Source: Terriglobia bacterium (GTDB taxonomy: Bacteria; Acidobacteriota; Terriglobia; UBA7540). From it: a stretch of DNA of 64,000 nucleotides. Within the stretch, counting starts at the first letter, position 1, and every line of letters begins with the position of its first letter. This document shows, piece by piece, positions 34,119 to 43,445 of this stretch. The stretch is taken from NCBI GenBank assembly GCA_030041095.1, contig JASHON010000106.1, positions 1 through 64,000 on the forward strand, read 5' to 3'. Position numbers and translations under genes: made by a program. Under the pieces are notes generated by a model, which made no database searches, was not told where the DNA came from, and was given only the letters and a program-made list of their open reading frames with translations.

Positions 34119-35945
34119 TTAACCACGAACTACAGACTTCTCCACATCCACGAACTGAAGTTCATGAAGCCTCTGGTAGATGCCACCCGACGTCACCAAA
34201 TCCTCGTGGGTGCCAATTTCTGAAATCGTTCCGCGATCGAGGACCACAATTCGGTCAGCCCGGCGAACCGTGGAAAGACGGTGAGCAATCACCAGAACGG
34301 TTCGCCCTTCCATAAGATTCATCAAAGCCTCTTGCACGAGCAACTCGGATTCCGAATCGAGTGAAGACGTAGCTTCATCGAGGATCAGAATGGGCGAGTT
34401 CTTCAGGAGCGCGCGGGCAATGGCAATGCGCTGGCGCTGGCCTCCGGAAAGGCGGTGCCCGCGGTCGCCCAATTCGGTCTCGTACCCTGCGGGCAACTCC
34501 TCAATGAAATCGTGCGCCAGCGCGGCTCGCGCTGCCTCTTCAACTTTCCACTGGCTCACGGATTTCTGCCCGTAGGCAATATTGCTGAAAACCGTATCGT
34601 TGAAAAGCACCGTCTCCTGGGTCACGATGCCAATTTGCGAACGCAGTGACGCCAGTTTCAAGTCACGAATGTCGCGCCCGTCAAGAAGAATTCGGCCGCG
34701 AGTCACGTCGAAGAAGCGCGGGATAAGGCTGGCCAGGGTGGTCTTGCCGGCTCCGCTCGGCCCCACAATCGCCACCACTTCACCGTTCTGGATCCGCAGG
34801 TTCACCCGTTGGAGGATCGGCAGGTCTTCGTAGCTGAAATCCACATCCTCGAAGGAGATTTCCTTTTCGAATGGAGCCGTGGCCGTCGCACCAGCCTTTT
34901 CCGGCACCTCCGATTGCAGATCCAAAACCTCAAAAGCACGCTCCGATGCGCCCACCGCAGTCTGAAAACCGTTGTTCACGCTGGTGAGCCGCTTGATGGG
35001 GTCATACATTTTGAGCAAGGCGTAAATGAACGCGACAAAGCCACCGGTCGTTTGGGCGTGATGGAGGATTTCGTTTCGGGCATAGAGCAGCAACCCGGCC
35101 ACAGTGACAGAGCCCATCAATTCCATCAGCGGCGACGTGAGCGCGTTCGCGCGAACCCAGCGCATGTTCACTCTCAGCAGCCGCCGCGTGGCTGCCATGA
35201 ATTTTTCTCCCTCAAACTGCTCCATTCCAAAGGCTTTCACCACGTGGATGCCGCTGAACGTTTCTTGCAGAATGTGCGTCAACTCCGCCATCTTGTCTTG
35301 GCTCTTGCGGCTTGAGATGCGGATGTAGCGGCCGATCTTGGCTGAAGGAAAGATGACGAGCGGGACCAAAATGAGCGAAATCAGCGCCAGACGCCAGTCG
35401 ATGTAAAAAATGACTCCCAGCAATCCGATGAGCGTGAAAGTCTGTTTCAGAAAGTTTGCCGCAACGTGCGAAACCGCGTCCTGCACGCGCTCGATATCAC
35501 TCGTAACGGTGGAAATAAGGTTCCCAGTTGGCTTTTCCAGGAAGAAAGCCATGGATTGGCGGATGATTCTTGTGTAAAGCCGGTTGCGAAGATCGCGAAC
35601 GACGGATTGACCAACGTAGTTGATCGAATAGGTGGCGAAGTAAGAGGAAAGCCCCTTAATGAAGGTGACTCCGACAATCGCAATGGCCACCATCATCCAC
35701 GGATCGTGAACGCTGCGAGGCATGAAATCCTGCAACGTGATGGTGGGGCCGTGCAGCCGGTGCAAGTTAATGAGAACGATGGGCCCGTTCGCGTGGGCTC
35801 GCTGAAACACGCTGTCGAACACCGGCTTGATGAGGAGCGCCCACAGCGCTTCGCAGGCTCCTACCACGGCCATTAAGATGATCGCGATAGCAAAAGTCGG
35901 TGTGTAAGGCCGGATCAGTCCGGTCAGTCGCCGGGTTCTATTCAT
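34119..35945 (-). CDS. MsbA-like ABC exporter (lipid A/lipid flippase type)
   Basis: 608 residues from ATG 35945 (an in-frame upstream start at 36002 adds 19). A six-span type IV ABC membrane domain (residues ~1-310) is fused to an ATPase: Walker A VGPSGAGKTTLASL, Q-loop GIVTQETVLFND, signature HRLSGGQRQRIAIARAL, Walker B PILILDEATSSLD and AHRLSTVRRADRI. It resembles MsbA, which flips lipid A core across the inner membrane; multidrug export is the alternative. It heads the operon with yicC, gmk, rpoZ and the acetyltransferase. Confidence 0.88.
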   Translation of the reverse strand: MNRTRRLTGLIRPYTPTFAIAIILMAVVGACEALWALLIKPVFDSVFQRAHANGPIVLINLHRLHGPTITLQDFMPRSVHDPWMMVAIAIVGVTFIKGLSSYFATYSINYVGQSVVRDLRNRLYTRIIRQSMAFFLEKPTGNLISTVTSDIERVQDAVSHVAANFLKQTFTLIGLLGVIFYIDWRLALISLILVPLVIFPSAKIGRYIRISSRKSQDKMAELTHILQETFSGIHVVKAFGMEQFEGEKFMAATRRLLRVNMRWVRANALTSPLMELMGSVTVAGLLLYARNEILHHAQTTGGFVAFIYALLKMYDPIKRLTSVNNGFQTAVGASERAFEVLDLQSEVPEKAGATATAPFEKEISFEDVDFSYEDLPILQRVNLRIQNGEVVAIVGPSGAGKTTLASLIPRFFDVTRGRILLDGRDIRDLKLASLRSQIGIVTQETVLFNDTVFSNIAYGQKSVSQWKVEEAARAALAHDFIEELPAGYETELGDRGHRLSGGQRQRIAIARALLKNSPILILDEATSSLDSESELLVQEALMNLMEGRTVLVIAHRLSTVRRADRIVVLDRGTISEIGTHEDLVTSGGIYQRLHELQFVDVEKSVVRG

Positions 35946-36243
35946 GCAGTCAAGGATTTTGGTCCTGTTTCGCGGCAAAGAAGCCGAGTTCCCGGATGGC
36001 ATCCTCCCGCCGGGCTAGGGTCAATTCCCTATTGTAGCATATAACCTCTTGAAAACGCTTTGCTTAATATCTCGTTACCCGTACCCTCGCCCGCAGCTCG
36101 CTTTCTGTGCTAGTCTTGCATTTAGAGAAGGATGAGAAACTGACGCGGGAGCCGTGCTCCTCCAGGGAGGAAATATCATCATGCTCGGGCCCTGGCCGGC
36201 ACATTTCCGCGCCCATCCTCCCGCACGAATCAAGGAGAAGCTT

Positions 36244-36717
36244 ATGGACAAGGCGATCTTCGCAGCGGGCTGCTTTTGGGGAGTCGAAGCGGCATTCCGT
36301 AACGTGCCAGGGGTCCTTTCCACCCGAGTCGGTTACGCGGGCGGGACCTTGCAGAACCCGAGCTACCGGGACGTCTGTACCGATCAGACGGGCCACGCCG
36401 AGGCTGTCGAGGTCACTTACGATCCGACTCGCGTCTCCTACGATGATTTGTTGGGAGAGTTCTGGAAGCACCATGATCCTACCACGCTCAACCGCCAAGG
36501 CCCGGACGTCGGAACCCAATATCGCTCGGCCATCTTTTATCTCGACGCGGCTCAGGAGGCCGCTGCGCGCGCCTCGAAGGACCGGCTCGAAAAATCCCAT
36601 GTTTTTCGGCATCCTGTCGTCACGGAGATCGTTCCGGCGGAGACGTTTTGGGAGGCCGAGGAATACCATCAGCGCTACCTTGAAAAACGAGGCTTGGCTC
36701 ACTGCCACACCGCTTGA
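36244..36717 (+). CDS. msrA: Peptide methionine sulfoxide reductase MsrA
   Basis: 157 residues from ATG 36244, chosen for AAGGAG 6 nt upstream and because the catalytic [13 protein letters not shown] lies near the N-terminus; the in-frame ATG at 36154 would add 30 unlikely residues. Family motifs: [38 protein letters not shown], and HQRYLEK. It reduces methionine-S-sulfoxide. No classic resolving cysteine pair is evident beyond Cys near the end (AHCHTA). It is divergent from the MsbA-like gene. Confidence 0.95.
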   Translation: MDKAIFAAGCFWGVEAAFRNVPGVLSTRVGYAGGTLQNPSYRDVCTDQTGHAEAVEVTYDPTRVSYDDLLGEFWKHHDPTTLNRQGPDVGTQYRSAIFYLDAAQEAAARASKDRLEKSHVFRHPVVTEIVPAETFWEAEEYHQRYLEKRGLAHCHTA

Positions 36718-36917
36718 TGAGCTTGGCCACAACTCGAGCCGCTCTCGCTTGCTTTTTCGGCTAAGTCTTAGTACCATCCGGCTTGGACGAGATCGAGCGC
36801 CACGTCTTATCCGCCGGACCGCTCCCTCATCTGTGCCGCATGGGCTTATCTTACGGTGACTTTTCCCCAACATAGCGACGCATCTTAAAAACTCTTAAGC
36901 TGAGGTTCCAGATCAAG

Positions 36918-37265
36918 ATGACACTCTTCAAGCGATATCTTACAATCGGCGCAATGGTTGGCTTCAGCTTTGCTCTGGGGCCTAGCGCTTTCGGCGCCGC
37001 CCAAGGAAAGACAGCAGGGAGAAGCCTTTTCAACTCGAAGTGCGCCATGTGCCACGGGACCGATGGGAAAGGGTTCCCTGCCTTGCATACGCCGGACTTC
37101 ACCAGCCCGAAGTGGCAGGCGTCCGTTTCAAACGCCAAGATCGCTCGCGTCATCGCCGACGGCGTGAAGGGTACCGCCATGCCCGCGTGGGGCAACAAAC
37201 TCACCGCCGCGCAAATTCAAACTCTCGTGCACTACATCCGCTCCTTGAATAGCGCGAAGAAATAA
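36918..37265 (+). CDS. Secreted monoheme cytochrome c
   Basis: 115 residues: a Sec signal peptide (~1-27, YLTIGAMVGFSFALGPSAFGA) and a class I cytochrome c with heme motif CAMCH and a distal ligand region KGTAMPAWGNKLT (axial Met). The C-terminal helix is IQTLVHYIRSLN. It would carry electrons in the periplasm; no partner oxidase is adjacent. A zinc-ribbon gene follows by 15 bp, probably co-transcribed. Confidence 0.9.
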   Translation: MTLFKRYLTIGAMVGFSFALGPSAFGAAQGKTAGRSLFNSKCAMCHGTDGKGFPALHTPDFTSPKWQASVSNAKIARVIADGVKGTAMPAWGNKLTAAQIQTLVHYIRSLNSAKK

Positions 37266-37280
37266 CGCTTCCCCTCGCCG

Positions 37281-37694
37281 ATGGATAGAAAATATAGACA
37301 ACGCGGCTACATGGACTCGGGCGGGGCGCCAAAAGAGAAAAGGCCCAGGGCCAAAGCCGAACCGTTCGGACCCAAAACACCTCAGATGCCCGGCGAGCGG
37401 ATGGTAACGCGCTGCGCGCGTTGCGGCAAGTTGCTGCCGGATGAATTCGACCCCAAGGGCCAGTGCCCGCATTGTAACTTCGAGCTTCATAGCTGCAAAC
37501 AGTGCGCCTTTTTCGACACTTCAGCGCGCTTCGAATGCGCCCAAGCCATTCCCGCCCGCATCGCGCAGAAAGACGCGCGCAACGACTGCGCTTTTTACTC
37601 ACCGCGAAAGACCGTCGAACGCCATACTTCCCCAGACGCCGCCCGCACCAACGATCCTCGGAAGGCCTTCGAAGCGCTCTTTAAGAAACAGTAA
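37281..37694 (+). CDS. Zinc-ribbon protein of unknown function
   Basis: 137 residues with multiple cysteine pairs: CARCGKLLP, CPHCNFELHSCKQCAFFD, then CAQAIPARI and CAFYSP. The first two pairs look like a rubredoxin-like zinc ribbon, and later cysteines might bind a second metal. The N-terminus is basic and Pro/Lys rich (PKEKRPRAKAEPFGP). I do not know a named family; relatives of this architecture occur in Acidobacteria. It follows the cytochrome by 15 bp, and a later ATG at 37311 is possible. Confidence 0.65.
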   Translation: MDRKYRQRGYMDSGGAPKEKRPRAKAEPFGPKTPQMPGERMVTRCARCGKLLPDEFDPKGQCPHCNFELHSCKQCAFFDTSARFECAQAIPARIAQKDARNDCAFYSPRKTVERHTSPDAARTNDPRKAFEALFKKQ

Positions 37695-37710
37695 GCAGCG
37701 CCAGGGAAGG

Positions 37711-37760
37711 CGTTGTCCTTCGTCCCTGGTTCTTTGTCCCTGGCCTTTCGCCTTTCGACT
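37711..37760. repeat. Word-like intergenic repeat (gtccctgg type)
   Basis: Between convergent genes, gtccctgg occurs twice in near-tandem context (cttcgtccctggttctttgt, then ccctggcctttcgcctttcg), and cctttcg is also doubled. Short phrase-like repeats of this kind also occur at 14902-14932 and 43386-43427. Confidence 0.5.
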
Positions 37761-37776
37761 GGCCACTACCGGTTGC

Positions 37777-38646
37777 CTATTGCTTCCCGCTCGCCTCTCG
37801 TTCCATCGCCGCCGCTCGCTCAAAGTCACTTTCCAGCTTGTCATCCTGAAGGCGCCGCTTGATGCTTTGCAATTTCTCGATGTACGCGTCCAGCGCCTCC
37901 GCGATATTCGCATAGTTGGCGCGGCATATGTCCCGCCAGACTCCGTAAGGACTCCCCGCCAGGCGAATGGCGTCTCTGAATCCGGTAGCCGCCAGCTCGA
38001 GCGGAAGCGGACGCCGCTCCTTCTGCTCTTGAATCATGCTGGCGAGACCGGTTGAAGCAAGCTGAGGCAAGTGGCTGAGGTAGGCTACAGCGAGGTCGTG
38101 CGCCGAAGCATCCGTTATCCAAGGGCGTGCCGTGATCGAAACCAGCAGCTTTATGAAGGCCTGCGCCCTGGGGTCCTGAAGCTGGTCCTGAGCCAGTGGA
38201 ATCACGGCATAGCGCGCGTTCTGGAACAGTGCGGCATCGGCGTTCTCCACGCCTGAGCGTTCCTTGCCGGCCAGCGGATGCCCGCCCAGAAACATGGCTT
38301 GGCCGGTAAAAACTTCTCGCGCCCGCTCCATGACCACCCCCTTGACACTGCCCACGTCCGTAACCAGAGCATGTGCGGGCGCCGCGTGACTCACGGTCGA
38401 AAGCCCCTCCAAAATCGCTCCCACCGGCGCTGCGAGGATTACCAGATCTGCTCCGGAAACCGCGCGTGCTGGATGCCGTTCCCCCTCATCAATTGCCTGT
38501 GTGGCGAGAGCAGCTTCCAATACGTCCGGCTGGTCGCAGCCAACCCGGATTGCGCGATGGCCGTACTTCCTTAAAGCAAGGCCCCACGTGCCGCCAATCA
38601 GTCCAACCCCTATAATGGCAACGCGTCGGAATGTCAGTTCAGCCAT
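37777..38646 (-). CDS. tyrA: Prephenate dehydrogenase
   Basis: 289 residues: NAD-binding IIGVGLIGGTWGLALRK, VILAAPVGAILE, TDVGSVKG, catalytic-region GGHPLAGKERSGVENAD with the conserved His, and AYLSHLPQLAST. It oxidatively decarboxylates prephenate to 4-hydroxyphenylpyruvate in tyrosine synthesis, though some homologues prefer arogenate. No chorismate mutase or ACT domain is attached. It stands alone on the minus strand, convergent with the zinc-ribbon gene. Confidence 0.92.
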   Translation of the reverse strand: MAELTFRRVAIIGVGLIGGTWGLALRKYGHRAIRVGCDQPDVLEAALATQAIDEGERHPARAVSGADLVILAAPVGAILEGLSTVSHAAPAHALVTDVGSVKGVVMERAREVFTGQAMFLGGHPLAGKERSGVENADAALFQNARYAVIPLAQDQLQDPRAQAFIKLLVSITARPWITDASAHDLAVAYLSHLPQLASTGLASMIQEQKERRPLPLELAATGFRDAIRLAGSPYGVWRDICRANYANIAEALDAYIEKLQSIKRRLQDDKLESDFERAAAMEREASGKQ

Positions 38647-39037
38647 GTAACGGTACCGCGGCTAAATATAGCCAATATGTTTTCACTGACCCATAGTTCC
38701 GGCCTTAGTGATTTCAATAGCTTGCTGGGTTACCGCGAATTTCTTCAACCTCTATTTCAGATTATCATTTTCCCTTTCATAAACTTACCAGGATAGCGCA
38801 CGACGGCTGCTCGTAACTCATTTGTTTTCATAAACTAATAAGAATTGCCGGTATTGAGTCTCATCGCTATTCTTTGTTTTCAACAAGTGGCAGCTCAAGA
38901 CACGCTTCCGCCTGGGTGAATTGGGCCGGCGATTCGGGAACAAAGGACTACCCGTTCTCATGCGCCTTGGCTTCAAGACTGTCATTGCCCCCGCCGCCCT
39001 CCATCCCACACCTCACCTCCGGGCGGCTGAACGAGTC
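38647..39037. other. AT-richer spacer upstream of tyrA
   Basis: About 390 bp with no recognisable gene or strong hairpin. Base composition is clearly more AT-rich than in the neighbouring genes in 38660-38880. It should contain the tyrA promoter and the 3' region of the permease gene; I cannot assign specific elements. Confidence 0.4.
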
Positions 39038-41515
39038 TCACTCATGGTGGAGTGCAAGGATAGGATCAATCTTGGCCGCGCGCTGGGCTGGGATATAGGA
39101 AGCAGCGAATACGATAATCAGAAAAATCAGGGAAACGGCAACGTAGGTGAACCCATCCGTCGGTTTCACACCATAGAGGAGGGCCGACACCAGTTTGCTT
39201 AGAATCACTGCAGCAACGAGGCCAGCGCCAATTCCAGCAGCCATCAAAACCGTCGCATCCGCCAGGATGAGCTTCAAGATATCGGCCTGACGCGCCCCGA
39301 GGGCCATCCGAATGCCAATTTCGTGCGTTCGATGAGCTACGGAATATGAAACAACGCTGTAGATCCCTACCGTTGCAACAACCAAGGCGATAGCCGCAAA
39401 AAGCGCCAGCAAGGCGGCAATGGCTCGCGGCTGAGATAGCGACCGGTCGATCTCATCTTGAAGCATTTGCGCCTCGAAAATCCAAACTTCACGATCCAAC
39501 GTACCCACAATCTTTCGTACTCTCGGCAGGAAGTTCATTGCGCTTCCGCTCGTTCGAACCAGCAATGTAAGCGCAGGATCGTACTCTTGAGCCGCGGGCA
39601 GGTAGATATACGGCTGTCGTCCCTCCCACAATGTGTGGTACTTGATATCGGCAACGACGCCGACCACCCGCCGGGGTTCACCTTCTCCGCGAAGCTCCAG
39701 CAGCTTCCCAATGGCGTGCTTGTGCGGCCACATGCTTTCCGCCAATGCCTGGTTGACGATTACAACCGGCGGCGCCTGCGCGGAATCACGAGATGTGAAA
39801 TCAGTTCCCCTGAGAAAGGGGATGCCGAGTGAGGCAAAGTATCCGGGCGAAACGGTGTCCGTTTGGACGCTGATTCCTCTCCGGGGGCCTTGGCCTTTCC
39901 CGCCCAATGGGATGATTTGCCTTGCCTCGCGAAGGTTGCTTAGAGGAAGGAATTCGGTCAGGCATGCCGACCTGACGCCCGGAGAGCTGGAAACCCGATC
40001 GAGCAGGTCAGCATAGAACCGGGAGCCTGCCGAAGGCGCATATCGCGAAGGAGACAGGAACAGTGTCACGGCCAAGACGTTATGGGGATCGAAGCCCAAG
40101 TCAGCCTTCTCAAGTTGCAGAAGGCTCCGCACAAAGAGTCCGCTCCCGATAAGACAGAGGAAGGCAAACGCGAGCTCTACGATGACGATGCCTCGACGCA
40201 CCCGGCGGCCGCCGGCGTGGGCGGATGAATAATCTGACCCGTCCTTGAGCTGCTGGTTCAGGTCCACGCGCGAGGCGGCAAAAGCCGGAATCAATCCAAA
40301 GATCAGGGTAACCACGATCGAGAGAAGCGCCGCGAAGAGGAGGACGCGCTGATCGACCCGCAAAGTCAAGTTCATGTGCATGTGCTGACTCAGCTCGAAA
40401 GGAGGGGCGACGCCGACGAGGACATTCGCAAGCAGCAAACCACCCAGCGCACCCGCGACGGCCAAAAGGAAACTTTCCACCATGAGCTGCAAGATCAGCC
40501 GCGCGCGGCTGCTTCCCACGGACAGGCGTACCGCCATTTCCCGCTGTCTTGCCGCGGCCCTCATCAGAAGCAGGTTTGCCACATTCGCGCACGCCACCAG
40601 GAGCACGAAGCCAACCGCAGCCCCAAGGAGCAACAGCGCCCGAATCACGGACTGGCGCCAGCCAGGCCACATCCTCGATTCGTTCGCAGTCAGCACGAAG
40701 GCGGTTCGGCCTTTATCGGCTACGGGATAGGCTTGGACAAGTTGGCGGGCGGCCACCTTCATCTCTGCTCGCGCATCCTCCATGCTCGCGCTCTGCTTCA
40801 GCCTGCCCATCATGAGGAACACTCGCGCCGTACGGTTTTGCAGAATATTCAATTTGGCGCCACCGGGCAGAGTAACGACTGCCATGGCCACGGGAATCCA
40901 AATCTCCGGGATTCCACCCCAAGCAAGATCCACTCCCTCGAAGCTCTTCGGAAGAACGCCGGCGATCGTAAAAACGTGACCGTTCAGGACCAACGGCTTG
41001 CCGATGACATTCGGGTCAGATGCCAATTGCCGCCTCCAGAATCGATCGCTCACCACGGCAACAGCGGACTCGCTGCCAACGCGGTCTGCCATGGGGAGAA
41101 AAAGCCTTCCCATGAGGGGCCTGACACCTAAGACGGTGAAGTAGTTGCTGCTGACGACAGCGGCCCATGGAAAGCTGGTCTCGCTTTCGTGCGTCCAGCG
41201 AAGCTGAAGATGCAAGTACGCCATGAGACCCGAGAAGACGTGACTGTGGCTCCGGTAGTAGGCGTAGTCCGGGTAGGAAGTGGAACTGTAGCCTGTTTTC
41301 CCAGCTCCGCTGGTATAAACGCCAACGAGCCGGCCTGGCTCTCTTACCGGAAACGAGGGGAAAAGGGCTGCCTCAGCCAGGCTGAATATGGCCGTGTCTG
41401 CGCCGATCCCCAGCGCAAGGATCATCACCACACACGCTGTGAAGCTTTTATTGCGCCGGGCCTGCCGAAGCCCGTAACGGAAAGCCTGCAGGAGAGTTTC
41501 AAACCATCTAACCAT
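39038..41515 (-). CDS. ADOP-type ABC permease (MacB/FtsX family)
   Basis: 825 residues from ATG 41515, where the family start (RWFETLLQAFRYGLRQARRN) begins; an in-frame start at 41620 adds 35. The acidobacterial duplicated orphan permease layout is present: a first membrane helix (FTACVVMILALGIGADTAIF), a MacB-like periplasmic core, three spans near the middle (LLLGAAVGFVLLVACANVANLLLM), a second periplasmic core (ACLTEFLPLS), and a closing FtsX domain (RTHEIGIRMALGARQADIL, IDPILALHHE). No ATPase gene is adjacent, typical of this class. Substrate unknown. Confidence 0.92.
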   Translation of the reverse strand: MVRWFETLLQAFRYGLRQARRNKSFTACVVMILALGIGADTAIFSLAEAALFPSFPVREPGRLVGVYTSGAGKTGYSSTSYPDYAYYRSHSHVFSGLMAYLHLQLRWTHESETSFPWAAVVSSNYFTVLGVRPLMGRLFLPMADRVGSESAVAVVSDRFWRRQLASDPNVIGKPLVLNGHVFTIAGVLPKSFEGVDLAWGGIPEIWIPVAMAVVTLPGGAKLNILQNRTARVFLMMGRLKQSASMEDARAEMKVAARQLVQAYPVADKGRTAFVLTANESRMWPGWRQSVIRALLLLGAAVGFVLLVACANVANLLLMRAAARQREMAVRLSVGSSRARLILQLMVESFLLAVAGALGGLLLANVLVGVAPPFELSQHMHMNLTLRVDQRVLLFAALLSIVVTLIFGLIPAFAASRVDLNQQLKDGSDYSSAHAGGRRVRRGIVIVELAFAFLCLIGSGLFVRSLLQLEKADLGFDPHNVLAVTLFLSPSRYAPSAGSRFYADLLDRVSSSPGVRSACLTEFLPLSNLREARQIIPLGGKGQGPRRGISVQTDTVSPGYFASLGIPFLRGTDFTSRDSAQAPPVVIVNQALAESMWPHKHAIGKLLELRGEGEPRRVVGVVADIKYHTLWEGRQPYIYLPAAQEYDPALTLLVRTSGSAMNFLPRVRKIVGTLDREVWIFEAQMLQDEIDRSLSQPRAIAALLALFAAIALVVATVGIYSVVSYSVAHRTHEIGIRMALGARQADILKLILADATVLMAAGIGAGLVAAVILSKLVSALLYGVKPTDGFTYVAVSLIFLIIVFAASYIPAQRAAKIDPILALHHE

Positions 41516-41642
41516 AGCGATGGAACTAATGTACGTTGGCCTCCCGCCGCGGTCAACAGGCCGGTCGACGTTTCGGAGATGATGCCCCGGCCTGGGGTTA
41601 CGGTTCGTTCTGATTGACATGCGGACCGAAGCGTGATTTAAT

Positions 41643-41660
41643 TAACTATCCAGTCAGTTA
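41643..41660. promoter_or_regulatory. Candidate TetR operator
   Basis: taactatccagtcagtta is an imperfect palindrome (TAACT...AGTTA with partial inner symmetry, cagtcagtta resembling half-sites of TetR-controlled efflux operons). It lies 10-27 bp before the tetR start, an appropriate place for autorepression. Confidence 0.45.
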
Positions 41661-41669
41661 GATTTCTGA

Positions 41670-42332
41670 ATGAGCGGAACCCTACCCAAGACGGATCAGC
41701 GGCTGTTGCGCGGGGCAAAAGCCCGGGCGGAAATCCTGCGAGCGGCGATGCAGGTTTTTGCGGAATCCGGGCTGGAGGGCGCGCGAACGGAGGCCATTGC
41801 GGAAGCGGCAGGCGTGAACAAGGCTCTGCTCTTCTATCATTTCAAAAGCAAAGAAGACCTCTTCCGCGCCGTCATCGAAGACGTGCATGGAACGTCGAGC
41901 GGGCAATTCATGGCTCTTTTATCCAGCCGCAGGGCGCCGCGGGAGATTCTGCTGCGTTACGTTGACGTGTTTGTAGAGAGGATCACAGCTTGCCCTGAGT
42001 CCGTCCGCCTCTCGCAGCGAGCGCTGATGATGGATTCCAAGCTGGCGGACCGGATGATGGAGCGGTATTTCTTCCCGCGACTCGAGCGCCTGGCAGCGCT
42101 CATCCGGCGTGGGGTGAAAGAAGGCGATTTTCGACCCGTCGACGGTCTCCAGGCTGCTATCTCCGTCACCGCGCTGCTCGTTTTTCCTTTTCTGGGAGCG
42201 ACCTTATTCAAAAAGGTCGAACAGTACCAGCCCTTCGAAAAGGCCAATCTTCGGCGCCATCGAGAGATGGTGAAGGACATGATTCGCCACGGGCTGTTTC
42301 GCCACCCCGAAGGACATCATCATGACGCGTAA
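41670..42332 (+). CDS. TetR-family repressor of an efflux operon
   Basis: 220 residues. The N-terminal helix-turn-helix reads AAMQVFAESGLEGARTEAIA then EAAGVNKALLFYHFKSKEDL, a standard TetR DNA-binding domain. The C-terminal region resembles CecR-type regulators (YbiH). Its stop overlaps the start of the HlyD-like gene by 11 bp, so it is co-transcribed with the efflux genes and probably represses them through the palindrome upstream. The inducer is unknown. Confidence 0.9.
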   Translation: MSGTLPKTDQRLLRGAKARAEILRAAMQVFAESGLEGARTEAIAEAAGVNKALLFYHFKSKEDLFRAVIEDVHGTSSGQFMALLSSRRAPREILLRYVDVFVERITACPESVRLSQRALMMDSKLADRMMERYFFPRLERLAALIRRGVKEGDFRPVDGLQAAISVTALLVFPFLGATLFKKVEQYQPFEKANLRRHREMVKDMIRHGLFRHPEGHHHDA

Positions 42333-43389
42333 AATTCTGATCGTCGTTCTCATACTTGCGGCGGCCGGCAGCGCCGTCGCGTACTACGTCCTGCGGCCGG
42401 GCGGCGGCGGCCTGGCGCTCACCGGCATTGTGGCCACGGACGAAGTGGTCGTCAGTTCGCAAATCGGCGGCCAGATCACGCAGTTGCGCGTGGATGAGGG
42501 TGACCGCGTGCAGCGCGGCGAGTTGCTGGCCGTGATCGACCCCTCGCAGTACGTGGCGGATCTCCATTATTACGGGCGCTCCCAGCAAAGCCTTCTGGCT
42601 CAAGTGCAGCAAGCCGAGGCCACGCTCCGCTACCAGGAGTTGCAAACGCGTGACCAGGTGAGGCAGGCGCAGGCGAACTTGGCCGCGGCAAAAGCGCAGG
42701 TGGCGCAAGCAGCCGCCAACCGGGTGAATGCCCGGGACACTTTCCGCCGGACGGACGCCCTTACTGAAGAAGGTGTTCTTCCTCCGCAACAAGACGTTCA
42801 GGCCCGAACCGCCTACGATGCAGACCAGGCTGCCTACCAGTCAGCCGTGAAGCAGGTGCAGTCGCAGCGGGCCGCACTGGCATTGGCTGAATCCAACGAA
42901 CAGCAAAACCTGGTTCGCGACCGCCAGTTGGAATCCGAGCGGCGCCAGTGGGCGGCCTCAGCGGCTCAAACGCAAAAAGCACGAGTCATTCTCGACGAGA
43001 CCCAAATTCGCGCTCCGATCGACGGAGTAGTCGATGTCCGCGCGGCCCTGCAAGGCGAAGTGGTGAATTCCGGCCAAGCGATCGTTTCGCTGATCAACCC
43101 TAGCGATCTTTGGGTCAGCTTTGACCTTCCGGAAACTTATCTCGACCGCGTTCGTGTGGGCGATCGCCTGAGCGTTCGGTTTCCTTCCGGCATGACCAGG
43201 ATTGGAACGGTTTACTTCCGCGGCGTGGACGCTGATTATGCCACCGAGCGGGACGTGAGCCGAACGAAGCGCGACATCAAAACGTTCGAAATCCGCCTGC
43301 GTGTGAACAACCAGGACGGGCGCATCTGGCCCGGCCTGACGGCCTTCGTCACCATCCCCTGGAAAATGCTTCGGGTGAAGGGGCAGTGA
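42322..43389 (+). CDS. HlyD/EmrA-type membrane fusion protein
   Basis: 355 residues: one N-terminal membrane anchor (ILIVVLILAAAGSAVAYYVL), a first lipoyl half (VVVSSQIGGQITQLRVDEGD), a long alpha-helical hairpin rich in Gln and Ala, a second lipoyl half (QIRAPIDGVVDVRAALQGEV), and a beta-barrel (SDLWVSFDLPETYLDRVRVG). It would bridge the inner-membrane ABC-2 transporter to an outer-membrane channel. The arrangement regulator, fusion protein, ATPase, permease parallels Escherichia coli cecR-ybhG-ybhF-ybhS. Confidence 0.92.
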   Translation: MTRKILIVVLILAAAGSAVAYYVLRPGGGGLALTGIVATDEVVVSSQIGGQITQLRVDEGDRVQRGELLAVIDPSQYVADLHYYGRSQQSLLAQVQQAEATLRYQELQTRDQVRQAQANLAAAKAQVAQAAANRVNARDTFRRTDALTEEGVLPPQQDVQARTAYDADQAAYQSAVKQVQSQRAALALAESNEQQNLVRDRQLESERRQWAASAAQTQKARVILDETQIRAPIDGVVDVRAALQGEVVNSGQAIVSLINPSDLWVSFDLPETYLDRVRVGDRLSVRFPSGMTRIGTVYFRGVDADYATERDVSRTKRDIKTFEIRLRVNNQDGRIWPGLTAFVTIPWKMLRVKGQ

Positions 43390-43427
43390 CGAGAGACAAG
43401 TGACAAGTGACGAGAGACAAGTGACAA
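43386..43427 (+). repeat. Perfect 2 x 21-bp tandem repeat
   Basis: The unit gtgacgagagacaagtgaca plus one a occurs twice without mismatch (43386-43406 and 43407-43427). It begins at the stop codon of the HlyD-like gene and ends 18 bp before the ATPase start. The inner gtgac/gacaag words repeat further, a style also seen in other gaps of this window. Confidence 0.9.
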
Positions 43428-43445
43428 GCAGCGCCCGTTTCTGCA

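Noticed and set aside
40376-41131. 251-residue plus-strand frame within the ADOP permease gene
   Set aside because: Antisense shadow; the opposite frame has all family motifs.
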